Notes: generated from the sequence alone by a model not told the origin. Shown: positions 7,366-17,551, numbered from the stretch's first letter. The stretch is 37,048 nucleotides of DNA from an uncultured Eubacteriales bacterium (GCA_902801765.1 CADCJO010000022.1:8966-46013); one strand, 5' to 3'. Translations and numbers: made by a program.

Positions 7366-9135
7366 ATGGACTGGACGTGGGATTTGACGGTATTGTACAA
7401 AGATTTTGACGATCCCAAAATCGAACAGGATTTTAACCAATTAAAAACGCTGTGCGAAGAAGCGAAGCAGCAGATGGCGCGCACGGATTTAAGCCAGCGG
7501 GAAATGCTGGAAGCCTGCGTCGCGCGAAGCGAGGAAATCGAGCGCCTGATCTCCGGGCTGGGCGAATTTGCCAGCTTGACCCTGGCTGCCGACGCCAACA
7601 ACGAACAGGCGCAGATGCTGATGGACAAGCTGGAAATGTTTTCGGTGCAGCTTGAACTGCTGAATTCCGAGTTTGTGCGCTACATCGGCAGCGTGGACGA
7701 TCTGGAAAAGCTCATTGCTGAAAGCGAAATGCTGCAAAAGGTAGATTTCTTCCTGCGCCGCAGCAAGGAAAGCGCCGCGCATCTGCCCGACCCCGCCATC
7801 GAGGAATGGCTGCTGAAAATGTCTCTGTCCGGCGGCAGCGCCTTTTCCACCCTGCGGGACAAGCTGGACGCCACCCACATGGTGGACTATCGCGGCGAAA
7901 GTCTGCCCCTGGCCGCCATCCGCGGCAAAGCCTACGATCCCGATTCGCTGGTGCGCAAGGACGCCTACGAAGCGGAAATCGCCTCCTATGCCAAGATGGA
8001 AATTCCCATGGCAGCCTGTCTGAACGGCGTGAAGGGCGAAGCGCTGACCATGATCGAGGCCGAGCATTTCGATTCCGTGCTGGATCAGACCCTGTTCAAT
8101 TCCAACATGGACCGGGCGACGCTGGACGCCATGCTGACCGCCATGCGGGAAGCCCTGCCCGCCTTCCGCAAGTACCTGCGCAAGAAGGGCGAAATTCTGG
8201 GTCACAAGAACGGCCTGCCCTTCTACGACCTGTTCGCCCCCATCGCCCCCAAGGGCTATACCCCCAAGATCTATACCATTGAGGAAGCCCGGGCAAAGCT
8301 GCTGGCCGAAATGGGCAAGTTCACCCCCGACATGGCAGCCTTCATCGACCATGCCTTTGAAAACCGTTGGATCGACGTATTTCCCCGGGATGGCAAGGGC
8401 GGCGGCGCTTTCTGCGCCGAGCTGCACGCCCTGGACCAGAGCCGCGTGCTGACCAACTTCACCGGCTCTTTCTCCGACGTGAGCACCCTGGCCCATGAGC
8501 TGGGCCATGCCTGGCACAACCGCTGCATGGCTGGTCTGCCCTTCTGCATGACCGACGCGCCCATGCCCCTGGCGGAAACCGCGTCCATCTTCAATGAAAC
8601 CCTGTTGGCCAACGCCGTGATGGAGCAGGCTTCAAAAGAAGAACGGTTCTCCCTGCTGGAAGGCAATTTAATGGAAGTCACCCAGGTCATCGTGGATATC
8701 CTGAGCCGCTACCTGTTTGAATCCGAAGTGATCGAGCGGCGCAAGGATCACACCCTGTCGGTGAACGAACTCAAGGAAATCATGCTGGACGCCCAGGACA
8801 AGAGCTACGGCGACGGCCTGGACCCCGAAATCCGCCATCCTTACATGTGGGCCTGCAAGACGCATTATTATTATCCCGGCCTGGCCTTCTACAATTTCCC
8901 CTATGCTTTCGGCCAGCTGTTCGGCGCCGGCGTGTTCGCCCAGTACAAGCAGGAAGGCGCGTCATTCGTGCCCAAGTACTGCAAGCTGCTGCGCTCTTGC
9001 GGCTCCGGCATGGTGGCCGACGTGGCGGCCAGCGTGGGCATCGACGTACGCAGCGTGGACTTTTGGCGGGAATCCCTGAACGTGTATGTAAAAGAAATCG
9101 ACGAGTTTATCGCGCTGGCTGATGAATTGATGTAA
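7366..9135 (+). CDS. pepF: M3-family oligoendopeptidase F
   Basis: 589 aa cytosolic zinc oligopeptidase of the PepF/M3B group. The active site HELGH is at residues 377-381 within STLAHELGHAWHN, with the third-ligand glutamate in the downstream MPLAETASIFNE helix. The N-terminal oligopeptidase F domain is all-helical. Length matches the family (about 590-600 aa). It cleaves short peptides and typically contributes to peptide nutrient use or peptide signal turnover. RBS GAGGAGGG lies just upstream of ATG 7366. The gene follows the GntR regulator by 14 bp and precedes the DUF3795 gene by 13 bp, so these form one transcription unit. Confidence 0.93.
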   Translation: MDWTWDLTVLYKDFDDPKIEQDFNQLKTLCEEAKQQMARTDLSQREMLEACVARSEEIERLISGLGEFASLTLAADANNEQAQMLMDKLEMFSVQLELLNSEFVRYIGSVDDLEKLIAESEMLQKVDFFLRRSKESAAHLPDPAIEEWLLKMSLSGGSAFSTLRDKLDATHMVDYRGESLPLAAIRGKAYDPDSLVRKDAYEAEIASYAKMEIPMAACLNGVKGEALTMIEAEHFDSVLDQTLFNSNMDRATLDAMLTAMREALPAFRKYLRKKGEILGHKNGLPFYDLFAPIAPKGYTPKIYTIEEARAKLLAEMGKFTPDMAAFIDHAFENRWIDVFPRDGKGGGAFCAELHALDQSRVLTNFTGSFSDVSTLAHELGHAWHNRCMAGLPFCMTDAPMPLAETASIFNETLLANAVMEQASKEERFSLLEGNLMEVTQVIVDILSRYLFESEVIERRKDHTLSVNELKEIMLDAQDKSYGDGLDPEIRHPYMWACKTHYYYPGLAFYNFPYAFGQLFGAGVFAQYKQEGASFVPKYCKLLRSCGSGMVADVAASVGIDVRSVDFWRESLNVYVKEIDEFIALADELM

Positions 9136-9148
9136 TAAGGAAATTCGC

Positions 9149-9550
9149 ATGAAAAGAGAGCTTGGAATCGCCCGGTGCGGGCTGGCCTGCTGCCTTTGCT
9201 CGGAAAACGTTACTTGTAAGGGCTGCAAGCAGGACGGATTTCTGGACTTATCCTGGTGTCAGGACGCGGCGTGGTGCGAAAACCGCAAATGCGTGATCGG
9301 CAAAAACCTGAACGGCTGCTATGAATGCAGCCCGGCGAATTGCCGGAAGGGCCTGTACGCCGAGAAGATCAAGGCCCGGGCGTTTGCGGAATACGCGCGG
9401 CGTTACGGCGTGGAGGCGTTGCTGGACTGCCTGGAGCGAAACGAACAGGCGGGCATCGTGTATCACCGGGAGGGCATCCTGGGCGACTATGATGATTTTG
9501 CCGATCTGGAAGCGCTGATTCATTTCATTCAGACCGGAAATAAACAATAG
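9149..9550 (+). CDS. DUF3795 cysteine-rich protein
   Basis: 133 aa, with about a dozen cysteines in the first 60 residues (CGLACCLCSENVTCKGCK, WCQDAAWCENRKC, CYECSPANCRKG). This is the DUF3795 pattern, thought to bind zinc or an iron-sulfur centre. The C-terminal half is helical (IKARAFAEYARRYGVEALLDC). The function is unknown; members are small cytosolic proteins frequent in anaerobic Bacillota and archaea. RBS TAAGGAAA precedes ATG 9149. It lies tightly between pepF and the Lrp gene and is co-directional with both. Confidence 0.78.
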   Translation: MKRELGIARCGLACCLCSENVTCKGCKQDGFLDLSWCQDAAWCENRKCVIGKNLNGCYECSPANCRKGLYAEKIKARAFAEYARRYGVEALLDCLERNEQAGIVYHREGILGDYDDFADLEALIHFIQTGNKQ

Positions 9551-9561
9551 GAGAAAACTGT

Positions 9562-10053
9562 ATGCAGAGTTTAAAAGCGCAGATTTTGGAGATTTTGTCC
9601 GAGGATTGCCGCACGCCGCTGGAGCGCATCGCGGTGATGACGGGCAGCGATCTGACCCAGGTCGCGGAAACCGTGGAAGAGCTGGAGCGCGACCGGGTGA
9701 TTTTGCAGTATTCCCCCATCATCAACTGGGACCGCACCGACAAAGAACGGGTGGAGGCCATGATCGAAGTCAAGGTCACCCCCCAGCGGGATATGGGCTT
9801 TGACGCTATCGCGGGCCGCATTTACCGGTTTGACGAAGTCAAGAGCGTTTTCCTGATGAGCGGCAGTTATGATCTGCTGGTGCTGGTGGAAGCCCGCACC
9901 CTGAAAGAACTGGCGCTGTTCGTGTCCGAAAAGCTCAGCCCCCTGGAATCCGTCACCGGAACCTCCACCAGCTTTGTCCTCAAACGCTATAAGCAGGACG
10001 GCGTCATCTTCGTGGGTGAAACGACCGACAAACGGATGGTGGTATCCCCGTGA
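9562..10053 (+). CDS. Lrp/AsnC-family transcriptional regulator
   Basis: 163 aa. The N-terminal HTH (residues 1-55) reads LKAQILEILSEDCRTPLERIAVMTG with the recognition helix DLTQVAETVEELERDRVI. The C-terminal RAM/AsnC effector domain begins at IEVKVTPQRDMGFDAIAGRI and includes SVFLMSGSYDLLVLVEA. Such regulators bind amino acids and control amino-acid metabolism. The stop codon overlaps the GTG start of the following aminotransferase by 4 bp, so the two are translationally coupled and probably functionally linked. RBS AGGAGAAA precedes ATG 9562. Confidence 0.9.
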   Translation: MQSLKAQILEILSEDCRTPLERIAVMTGSDLTQVAETVEELERDRVILQYSPIINWDRTDKERVEAMIEVKVTPQRDMGFDAIAGRIYRFDEVKSVFLMSGSYDLLVLVEARTLKELALFVSEKLSPLESVTGTSTSFVLKRYKQDGVIFVGETTDKRMVVSP

Positions 10054-11234
10054 GCAGCCGATTTGTAAATCCTGCCGTGGCCCAGGTGCCGCCCTCCGGT
10101 ATCCGCCGCTTCTTTGACATCGCGGGCACCATGAAGGACGCTATCTCCCTGGGCGTGGGCGAACCGGACTTTGTGACCCCTTACCACATCCGTTCCGCCG
10201 CCATCGACAGCATCCTGGACGGCGAAACCCAGTACACCCCCAACCGGGGCCTTTTGTCCCTGCGAAAGGAAATCGCTCAGTATCTTTCCGACCGCTTCCA
10301 GGTATCCTATGATCCGGAGCAGGAAATCATGGTAACCGTCGGGGCCAGCGAAGCCATTGACCTGGCGCTGCGTGTGTGCCTGCGGCCCGGGGATGAAGTG
10401 ATCGTGCCCGACCCCGGCTATGTCAGCTATGCTCCCTGCGTCACCTTCGCGGGCGGAGTGCCGGTTCCGGTTGCGACCAAAGCAGAAGATGAATTCCGTA
10501 TCACGCCTGAGGAAATCGAACAGGCCGTTACCGAAAAAACCCGCGCCATCATTTTCCCCTATCCCAACAACCCCACCGGCGCGGTGATGAACAAAGCGCA
10601 GATGCAGGAAATTGCGAACATTGCTGAAAAGCATGACCTGCTGGTCATCAGCGACGAAATCTACGCCGAGCTCACTTATACCGAAGACGAGGACGCGCAG
10701 AAAACCGCCTTTTCCGCCCTGCCCGGCATGAAGGAACGCACCGTGCTGATCAACGGCTTTTCCAAAGCCTTTGCCATGACCGGCTGGCGGTTGGGCTATG
10801 CCTGCGCGCCGAAGGAAATCCTGTATGAGATGAACAAAATCCACCAGTACGCCATCATGTGCGCGCCGCGTCAGGCGCAGGTGGCGGGGATGCAGGCCCT
10901 GAAAAAGAACCGGGAAAACGGCTATGAGGACGTGGTCGCCATGCGCCGCAGCTATGACCGCCGCCGCCGGGTGATGCTGGACGCGTTCCGGAAGATGGGC
11001 CTTGATTGCTTTGAGCCCCGGGGGGCGTTCTATTGCTTCCCTTCCATTCAGAGCACTGGTTTGACCAGCGAGGAATTCTGCACCCGGCTCCTTAAAGAGC
11101 ACAAGGTAGTCTGCGTGCCAGGCGACGCCTTCGGCAAAAGCGGCGCGGGCCATATTCGCTGCTGCTACGCCACGGATATGAACCGGATGCTGGATGCGTT
11201 CAAGCGAATGGAAGCCTTCATCCAATCCCTATAA
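10050..11234 (+). CDS. Class I/II PLP-dependent aminotransferase
   Basis: 394 aa fold-type I aminotransferase of the AspC/PatA-like group. Key features: GVGEPDFVTP near residue 35, VGASEAIDLALR, PNNPTGAV at 172-179, the PLP-contacting Asp in ISDEIYAEL (about 202), and the Schiff-base lysine K239 in NGFSKAFAMTGWRLGY. The exact substrate cannot be assigned; the aromatic/branched-chain and aspartate enzymes all look alike at this level. GTG start at 10050 overlaps the Lrp gene stop, strongly suggesting that the regulator and this enzyme work on the same amino acid. Confidence 0.9.
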   Translation: MSSRFVNPAVAQVPPSGIRRFFDIAGTMKDAISLGVGEPDFVTPYHIRSAAIDSILDGETQYTPNRGLLSLRKEIAQYLSDRFQVSYDPEQEIMVTVGASEAIDLALRVCLRPGDEVIVPDPGYVSYAPCVTFAGGVPVPVATKAEDEFRITPEEIEQAVTEKTRAIIFPYPNNPTGAVMNKAQMQEIANIAEKHDLLVISDEIYAELTYTEDEDAQKTAFSALPGMKERTVLINGFSKAFAMTGWRLGYACAPKEILYEMNKIHQYAIMCAPRQAQVAGMQALKKNRENGYEDVVAMRRSYDRRRRVMLDAFRKMGLDCFEPRGAFYCFPSIQSTGLTSEEFCTRLLKEHKVVCVPGDAFGKSGAGHIRCCYATDMNRMLDAFKRMEAFIQSL

Positions 11235-11261
11235 AACGATCCTTTTTATCAGGAGGAAACC

Positions 11262-13020
<1,759 letters not shown>

Positions 13021-13023
13021 AGA

Positions 13024-13243
13024 TAGTTCTAATACTAAACTCAAGCTAAAAATGTATCAGATTTGGGATGGATTTTACGCCGTGGCTAAGCTGAATGGAG
13101 GGAGGCGTAGCAGCGCTACGTTGACATAGTTTTAGATTGAGTTTAGTATAAGCTCTAAGTTCTCAGTTCTAAGCTGAATGTTCGTTTATCTTTTTTTCCT
13201 TAGAACTTTGAGCTTGGAACTTAGAACTTGAAACTTAGAACTA
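13024..13243. repeat. Heptamer-built hairpin element A (split by a miniature element)
   Basis: Left arm: TAGTTCT at 13024-13030, then (after the inserted element at 13033-13148) AAGCTCT 13150-13156, AAGTTCT 13157-13163, CAGTTCT 13164-13170, AAGCTGA 13171-13177. Right arm: AGAACTT 13202-13208, TGAGCTT 13209-13215, GGAACTT 13216-13222, AGAACTT 13223-13229, GAAACTT 13230-13236, AGAACTA 13237-13243. The arms are reverse complements in register, with strict 7-nt periodicity on both sides of a T-rich loop. The element fills the gap between pyrR and the LeuB-like gene and ends 24 bp before the latter. Confidence 0.8.
13033..13148. mobile_element. 116-bp miniature inverted-repeat element, copy 1
   Basis: The ends are inverted repeats matching at 18 of 19 positions (TACTAAACTCAAGCTAAAA at 13033-13051 against TTTTAGATTGAGTTTAGTA at 13130-13148). 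TAA occurs immediately outside both ends (13030-13032 and 13149-13151), consistent with a 3-bp target duplication. Removing the element plus one TAA restores the heptamer register of the surrounding element A. Inside is a small hairpin CGTAGC-AGC-GCTACG. No coding capacity is seen. A second copy lies at 36263-36387. Confidence 0.75.
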
Positions 13244-13267
13244 TATTACAACAAAGGATGATGCACC

Positions 13268-14209
13268 GTGCGCGCAAAAATCATGCTGCTTTCCTCTACG
13301 GCGCAGGATGAAATCAACGCCGCTTATGCCGAAAAAATCCTCATTGATCTGTCCGCCGCCTTTGATCACACCTTTTCCATGCGGCAGGACAGGATCGGGG
13401 AAAAGGTGAAGGCCGCAGGCGGCGAAAACTTGACGGACAAAACGATCGACGCCTGTCTGAGCTGCCAGGCGGTGTTTGTTTGCGACGCGAACGCGGACGG
13501 GCTGCAGGAGCTGTATGACGCGCTGAACCTGCCGATGCTGGTGCGCTCCTTCTGCGTGCCCGAGGTGCTGTGCGGGCGGCACGAAAAACCGGTGAACCTG
13601 TATGTCGGTTCGGTGTTCTCGATGGATGAGGACACGCTGCGTCAGGCCATTCATTCATCCTTCAGTCTGGCCCAGGAAATGGATGTGCGGCTGTGCCATT
13701 GCGCGCCGACGGGAAAAAGCCAGGCCGATTGGACGGCGGCTATCCGCGTGCAGGAGACTGCTTTCCCCCAGGTGTCCGCCAGCGCGATGACCGCGCCGGA
13801 AGCCATCCGCGGCATGATCACCTCCCCGGAACGGATGGGCATGCTGCTCTGCCCGCCTTATGCCGGAAGCATCATGCTGTCCGCCGGGACCGCGCTGTGC
13901 ACGCATCCCAATATTATCCATGATTTCGCGTTCGATGAATCCATTGGCGTATATACCCCGGTGCTGCCGCCCGACCAAAGCGATGTAGGTCCCTTTGCCG
14001 CGGCACTGGCGGTGGCGAAGATGCTGCGCTGCTCCCTGCATCTGAGCAAGGAAGCGGCCTGTCTGGAAGCGGCGCTCAGCAACGTGATCGTGGGCGGCTG
14101 GGAAACAAAGGAGGACGGCGGCGCGCTTTCCGGGATGGACGTGGTGGAGCTCATCGGCGAACAGATCGCCATGGCGGGCGAGCTGATGAATAAGTCGGGC
14201 ATCGCTTAA
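13268..14209 (+). CDS. Degenerate isocitrate/isopropylmalate dehydrogenase-like protein
   Basis: 313 aa. The order of segments follows the LeuB/Icd fold: an N-terminal strand, GGENLTDKTIDACLSCQAVF (compare the family's Lp..tl..c.daVL), YVGSVFSMDEDTLRQAIHSS at ~112 (compare ytr.Ei.Riar.AF), SPERMGMLLCPPYAGSIMLS at 186-205 (compare P..fDVivt.N.fGDIlSD) and GPFAAALAVAKMLRCSL at 241 (compare ANP.A.IlsaamML). The catalytic and metal-binding signatures are lost: the VDKANVL position reads CAPTGKSQADW (145-155), GDILSD reads AGSIMLS, and HGSAPDIAG reads PPDQSDVG. The family is thus recognised by pattern only and dehydrogenase activity is doubtful. GTG start at 13268 with AAAGGA upstream. The next gene is 10 bp downstream. 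Confidence 0.6.
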   Translation: MRAKIMLLSSTAQDEINAAYAEKILIDLSAAFDHTFSMRQDRIGEKVKAAGGENLTDKTIDACLSCQAVFVCDANADGLQELYDALNLPMLVRSFCVPEVLCGRHEKPVNLYVGSVFSMDEDTLRQAIHSSFSLAQEMDVRLCHCAPTGKSQADWTAAIRVQETAFPQVSASAMTAPEAIRGMITSPERMGMLLCPPYAGSIMLSAGTALCTHPNIIHDFAFDESIGVYTPVLPPDQSDVGPFAAALAVAKMLRCSLHLSKEAACLEAALSNVIVGGWETKEDGGALSGMDVVELIGEQIAMAGELMNKSGIA

Positions 14210-14219
14210 GGGGAAAAAG

Positions 14220-15086
14220 ATGTCTTTATTTTTGAGCGCCTTTTACTTTCCGGGGGAAGAAGCGGAATCCGATTTCATGTTTGGCCTGAAAACCACGTAC
14301 GATCAGTCGGTGTATCCCTACGGCGTTTTGCCGAAGGCGGGCCTGAACGAAATCATTTTCCGCCCGGTCACGATCCTTTACGGCGGCAACGGCAGCGGGA
14401 AAAGCACTGCCCTGAACGTGATTGCCGAAAAGCTGCGCCTGAACCGCAGCAGCGCTTACAACCGCTCCCGTTTTTTCGAGAACTATGTGGACAATTGCCG
14501 GGCCACCTGGGAAGAAGCCATTCCCCGGGGAAGCCGCATGATCACCAGCGACGATGTGTTCGACATGATGCTGGATATCCGCGCCCTCAACGAAGGCATC
14601 GACCGCAAACGCGAAACGCTGAGCGAGGATTATTACGCGCTCAAGCGCGAGCGATTCCAGGTCAAATCCCTGGATGACCTGGAACACCTGCAAAGAATCA
14701 ACCAGGCCCGCAGCAAAACCTTCAGCCGGTTTATCGCCGGCGAATCCGGAAAAAGCGTCCGGGAACGCTCCAACGGGGAAAGCGCCCTGCTGTACTTCCA
14801 GAGCAGGATCGAAATGGACACCCTCTGCCTCCTGGATGAACCGGAAAACAGCCTGAGCCCGGAAAACCAGCTGATCTTAGCGGATTTCCTGGCGGAGTCC
14901 GTCCGCTACTGCGGCAATCAGCTCATCATCAGCACCCATTCTCCCTTCCTTCTGGCCCTGCCCGGCGCGAAAATCATTGACCTGGACAATCATTCCCGCA
15001 TCGTCGGCAGCTGGACAGAGCTGAAAAACCCCAGGGTGTACTTTGATTTCTTCAAAAAACACGCCGCCGAGTTTGAGGAAGATTGA
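14220..15086 (+). CDS. Stand-alone ABC-like AAA ATPase
   Basis: 288 aa soluble ATPase. Walker A GGNGSGKST is at residues 55-63, an ABC-like signature equivalent SNGESALLYF near 183, Walker B LCLLDEPENSLSPENQ near 202, and a switch histidine in IISTHSPFLLALPG. A charged helical insert (EGIDRKRETLSEDYYALKRE, residues 122-141) sits between Walker A and the signature, resembling a short version of the coiled-coil in RecF/SMC-type ATPases. This is the AAA_21/AAA_15-type architecture found alone or with a nuclease partner in OLD-like systems, but no nuclease or TOPRIM gene is adjacent. Function unknown. It follows the LeuB-like gene by 10 bp with RBS AAGGGGAAA. Confidence 0.8.
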   Translation: MSLFLSAFYFPGEEAESDFMFGLKTTYDQSVYPYGVLPKAGLNEIIFRPVTILYGGNGSGKSTALNVIAEKLRLNRSSAYNRSRFFENYVDNCRATWEEAIPRGSRMITSDDVFDMMLDIRALNEGIDRKRETLSEDYYALKRERFQVKSLDDLEHLQRINQARSKTFSRFIAGESGKSVRERSNGESALLYFQSRIEMDTLCLLDEPENSLSPENQLILADFLAESVRYCGNQLIISTHSPFLLALPGAKIIDLDNHSRIVGSWTELKNPRVYFDFFKKHAAEFEED

Positions 15087-15201
15087 TGTTTTTCAGGAAA
15101 CTTTTTTTGTTTTTTTGGATTTAAGGGGTAGCGCAGACGGGATGATTATGGTAAAATACAATGTGGCATAACTTTTATGCTTTTTGGAGGTAAATTACAG
15201 G

Positions 15202-16269
15202 ATGAATCGATTGGAAAAAATGTTCCGGGCAGCGGGATTGGAACCGAACGAAGGCGTACTGATCCATAAGCCGTCCAACATATTTTATCTCAGCGGCTAC
15301 ACCGGGGAAGGCCTGCTGGCGGTGGGTCCCGGCTTCCAGGCCATCATAACCGACTTCCGCTACACCGAACAGGCGGAACGCCAAGCGCCGGGGTTTGAGG
15401 TGCTGATGGTGGAAAAGGGCGTCAGCCACGCCAAGCTGGCCGCAAAGGTGTTCGCCGAGCACGGCGTCAAGGCCGTCCGCTACGAAGACGACCAGGTGAC
15501 TGTCCGTTCCTTTGAAAGAATCAAACAGGACATTCCCGGCGTGGAATTTTCTCCCCTGAACGGCGCGCCCGAAAAGGTCCGCCGCATCAAGGACGAAAAA
15601 GAACTGGCGTTGATCGAGGAAGCCTGCGACATTTCCTGCAAAGCGCTGGACGTTGTGCTGGGCAAGATTCAGCCCGGCATGACCGAAAAGCAATTGCAGC
15701 TTCTGCTGGATTACACCATGCTGGAGCTGGGCGCGGACGCTCTGGCCTTCAATACCATCGTGGCCTCCGGCGTGAACGGCTCCCTGCCCCACGCTATCCC
15801 CAGCGACAAGAAGCTGGAAAAGGGCGAAATGATCACGATGGACTTTGGCGCAAAGAAGGGCGGCTACTGCGCGGACATGACCCGCACCGTCGCTCTGGGC
15901 CAGCCCAGCGCCGAAATGAAAAAGATTTACGACACCGTGCTGCTGGCGCAGGAAACCTGCGAAGCCATGCTGGCTCCCGGCAAATGCTGCTTTGACATTG
16001 ACACGGAAGCCCACAGCATCATCGACGCCGCCGGTTACGCCGGCCGCTTCGGCCACGGCCTGGGCCACAGCGTGGGCATCGACATTCACGAAGAGCCCCG
16101 CCTCTCCCAGCTGTGCCGCGACATCCTGGAGCCCGGCACCACCATCACCGTGGAACCCGGCATCTACGTGCCCGGCTTGGGCGGCGTGCGGATCGAAAAC
16201 ACCTGCGTCGTCACCGAAAACGGCGGACGCACTTTAGTACATGCACAAAAGGCGCTGCTGATCCTGTGA
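15202..16269 (+). CDS. pepP: Xaa-Pro aminopeptidase (M24B)
   Basis: 355 aa. An N-terminal creatinase-like domain (residues 1-125) precedes a pita-bread metallopeptidase domain. The five metal ligands can be placed: Asp in [16 protein letters not shown] (two Asp), His in [15 protein letters not shown], Glu in [13 protein letters not shown] and Glu in [10 protein letters not shown]. Such enzymes remove an N-terminal residue before proline and in Clostridia sit directly upstream of efp, as here (46 bp gap). I chose ATG 15202, which has TTGGAGG 10 nt upstream; a TTG in frame at 15184 lies within that RBS and is unlikely. Symbol assigned by family. Confidence 0.88.
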   Translation: MNRLEKMFRAAGLEPNEGVLIHKPSNIFYLSGYTGEGLLAVGPGFQAIITDFRYTEQAERQAPGFEVLMVEKGVSHAKLAAKVFAEHGVKAVRYEDDQVTVRSFERIKQDIPGVEFSPLNGAPEKVRRIKDEKELALIEEACDISCKALDVVLGKIQPGMTEKQLQLLLDYTMLELGADALAFNTIVASGVNGSLPHAIPSDKKLEKGEMITMDFGAKKGGYCADMTRTVALGQPSAEMKKIYDTVLLAQETCEAMLAPGKCCFDIDTEAHSIIDAAGYAGRFGHGLGHSVGIDIHEEPRLSQLCRDILEPGTTITVEPGIYVPGLGGVRIENTCVVTENGGRTLVHAQKALLIL

Positions 16270-16315
16270 TCGGCCCCTTATGCAAATAGACCAACAAGAA
16301 AATGGAGGAATTACA

Positions 16316-16873
16316 ATGATTACTGCTGGCGATTTCAAAAAGGGCATCACCATCGAATGGGACGGCGGCGTGTGGAACATCGTGGATTTCCAGCACGTGA
16401 AGCCCGGCAAGGGCGCTGCCTTCGTGCGCACCAAGATTAAGAACGTCATGACCGGCGCCGTGGTGGAACGCACCTTCAACCCCACCGACAAAATGCCCCG
16501 CGCTATCATCGAAACCAAGGAAATGCAGTACCTGTACAATGACGGCGATCTGTACTACTTCATGGACCCCGAAACCTTCGAGCAGATGCCCCTGGGCAAG
16601 GACGCCGTGGAAGACGCCATCAAGTTCGTCAAGGAAAACATGAACGTGACCATCCGCTACTTCAAGGGCCAGGCCTTCTCCGTGGAAGCCCCCAACTTTG
16701 TTGAGCTGGAAATCACCAAGACCGAACCCGGCTTCAAGGGCGACACCGCCACCAACAACTTCAAGCCCGCCACCACCGAAACCGGCTACGAAATCCAGGT
16801 GCCCCTGTTCATCAACATCGGCGACGTGATCAAGATCGACACCCGCACCGGCGAATATCTGTCCCGCGCGTAA
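16316..16873 (+). CDS. efp: Translation elongation factor P
   Basis: 185 aa, canonical length. EF-P binds between P and E sites of ribosomes stalled on polyproline and promotes peptide bond formation. The N-terminal KOW-like domain has the loop [15 protein letters not shown], whose tip lysine (about residue 32) is the post-translationally modified residue in Bacillus-type EF-P. The OB domains include [12 protein letters not shown] and the C-terminal [23 protein letters not shown] 16316 is supported by AATGGAGGAA upstream; an in-frame ATG at 16280 would add 12 atypical residues. A 136-bp inverted-repeat element follows. Confidence 0.96.
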   Translation: MITAGDFKKGITIEWDGGVWNIVDFQHVKPGKGAAFVRTKIKNVMTGAVVERTFNPTDKMPRAIIETKEMQYLYNDGDLYYFMDPETFEQMPLGKDAVEDAIKFVKENMNVTIRYFKGQAFSVEAPNFVELEITKTEPGFKGDTATNNFKPATTETGYEIQVPLFINIGDVIKIDTRTGEYLSRA

Positions 16874-16892
16874 TGAGAAATTACGAAAATTT

Positions 16893-17028
16893 TCTGGGGG
16901 AAACCTCTCTTTGATACTGCATCGCACGGCCTGCGCTTCGCTTGTCCGCGCTGGAGGTTAGTAGGCGAATGGCTAAATACGCGCCATGCGTCTAAAGCCG
17001 CATGGCTAAAAGAGAGGTTTCCCCCAGA
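16893..17028. repeat. 136-bp stem-loop element with perfect 20-bp inverted ends
   Basis: TCTGGGGGAAACCTCTCTTT at 16893-16912 is the exact reverse complement of 17009-17028. Inside, GCCATGCG (16983-16990) pairs with CGCATGGC (16999-17006), giving a second perfect 8-bp hairpin. It lies between efp and the CD1247-like gene. No T-run follows, so it is not a standard terminator. No open reading frame is evident inside. It may be a palindromic intergenic repeat or a small non-autonomous element; only one copy is in this window. Confidence 0.75.
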
Positions 17029-17112
17029 CCCCTTTCCGAGAAACCCATAAATAAAACGTAAATCAAAATGATTATCCCAACAAGCAGCGTTAAAACACTG
17101 AAGGAGGTTCCC

Positions 17113-17532
17113 ATGAGCAATCTGAGCGATCGGGTATCCTATCTGAAGGGTCTGGCGGAAGGCCTGAAGCTGGACACGGAAAAAAGCGAAGGCAAACTGA
17201 TCGAGAAAATTCTGGAAGCGCTGTCCGATATTACCGCTGAAATCGATTCCCTCCGGGAAGACCATGACGACCTGAGCTCCTACGTGGAAGCCATCGACAA
17301 TGATCTGGGCGACCTGGAAGACGTGGTGCTCGGCGACGACGAGGATGAAGATTTTGACGATGAGGACGAGGACGAAGAAGACGACGATGGACTGGTGGAA
17401 TACACCTGCCCCCACTGCGGCGAGGAAATGACCTTCGAGGTGGATTCCTTCGACTTCGACGAGGATTACCTCTGCCCCAATTGCCATCAGCCCCTCTTCC
17501 CCGAAACCCCGGACGAGGACGACGAAGAATAA
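17113..17532 (+). CDS. CD1247-like acidic zinc-ribbon protein
   Basis: 139 aa. The N-terminal 60 residues are helical (LSDRVSYLKGLAEGLKLD) and match the CD1247 N-terminal domain family. A long acidic stretch (residues 75-95, nearly all Asp/Glu) leads to a C-terminal zinc ribbon with CPHCGEE and CPNCHQPLF (two CxxC). It resembles small RNA polymerase- or ribosome-associated proteins in composition, but its function is unknown. It is commonly found downstream of efp in Clostridia, and that neighbourhood is kept here. RBS AAGGAGG precedes ATG 17113. Confidence 0.8.
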   Translation: MSNLSDRVSYLKGLAEGLKLDTEKSEGKLIEKILEALSDITAEIDSLREDHDDLSSYVEAIDNDLGDLEDVVLGDDEDEDFDDEDEDEEDDDGLVEYTCPHCGEEMTFEVDSFDFDEDYLCPNCHQPLFPETPDEDDEE

Positions 17533-17551
17533 TCTGTTTCTTTCCCATGAA

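Noticed and set aside
9987-11225. 412-codon minus-strand frame opposite the aminotransferase
   Set aside because: Composition is antisense-like (His/Gly/Phe-rich) and no RBS or motif is seen; the plus-strand gene has a complete PLP site.
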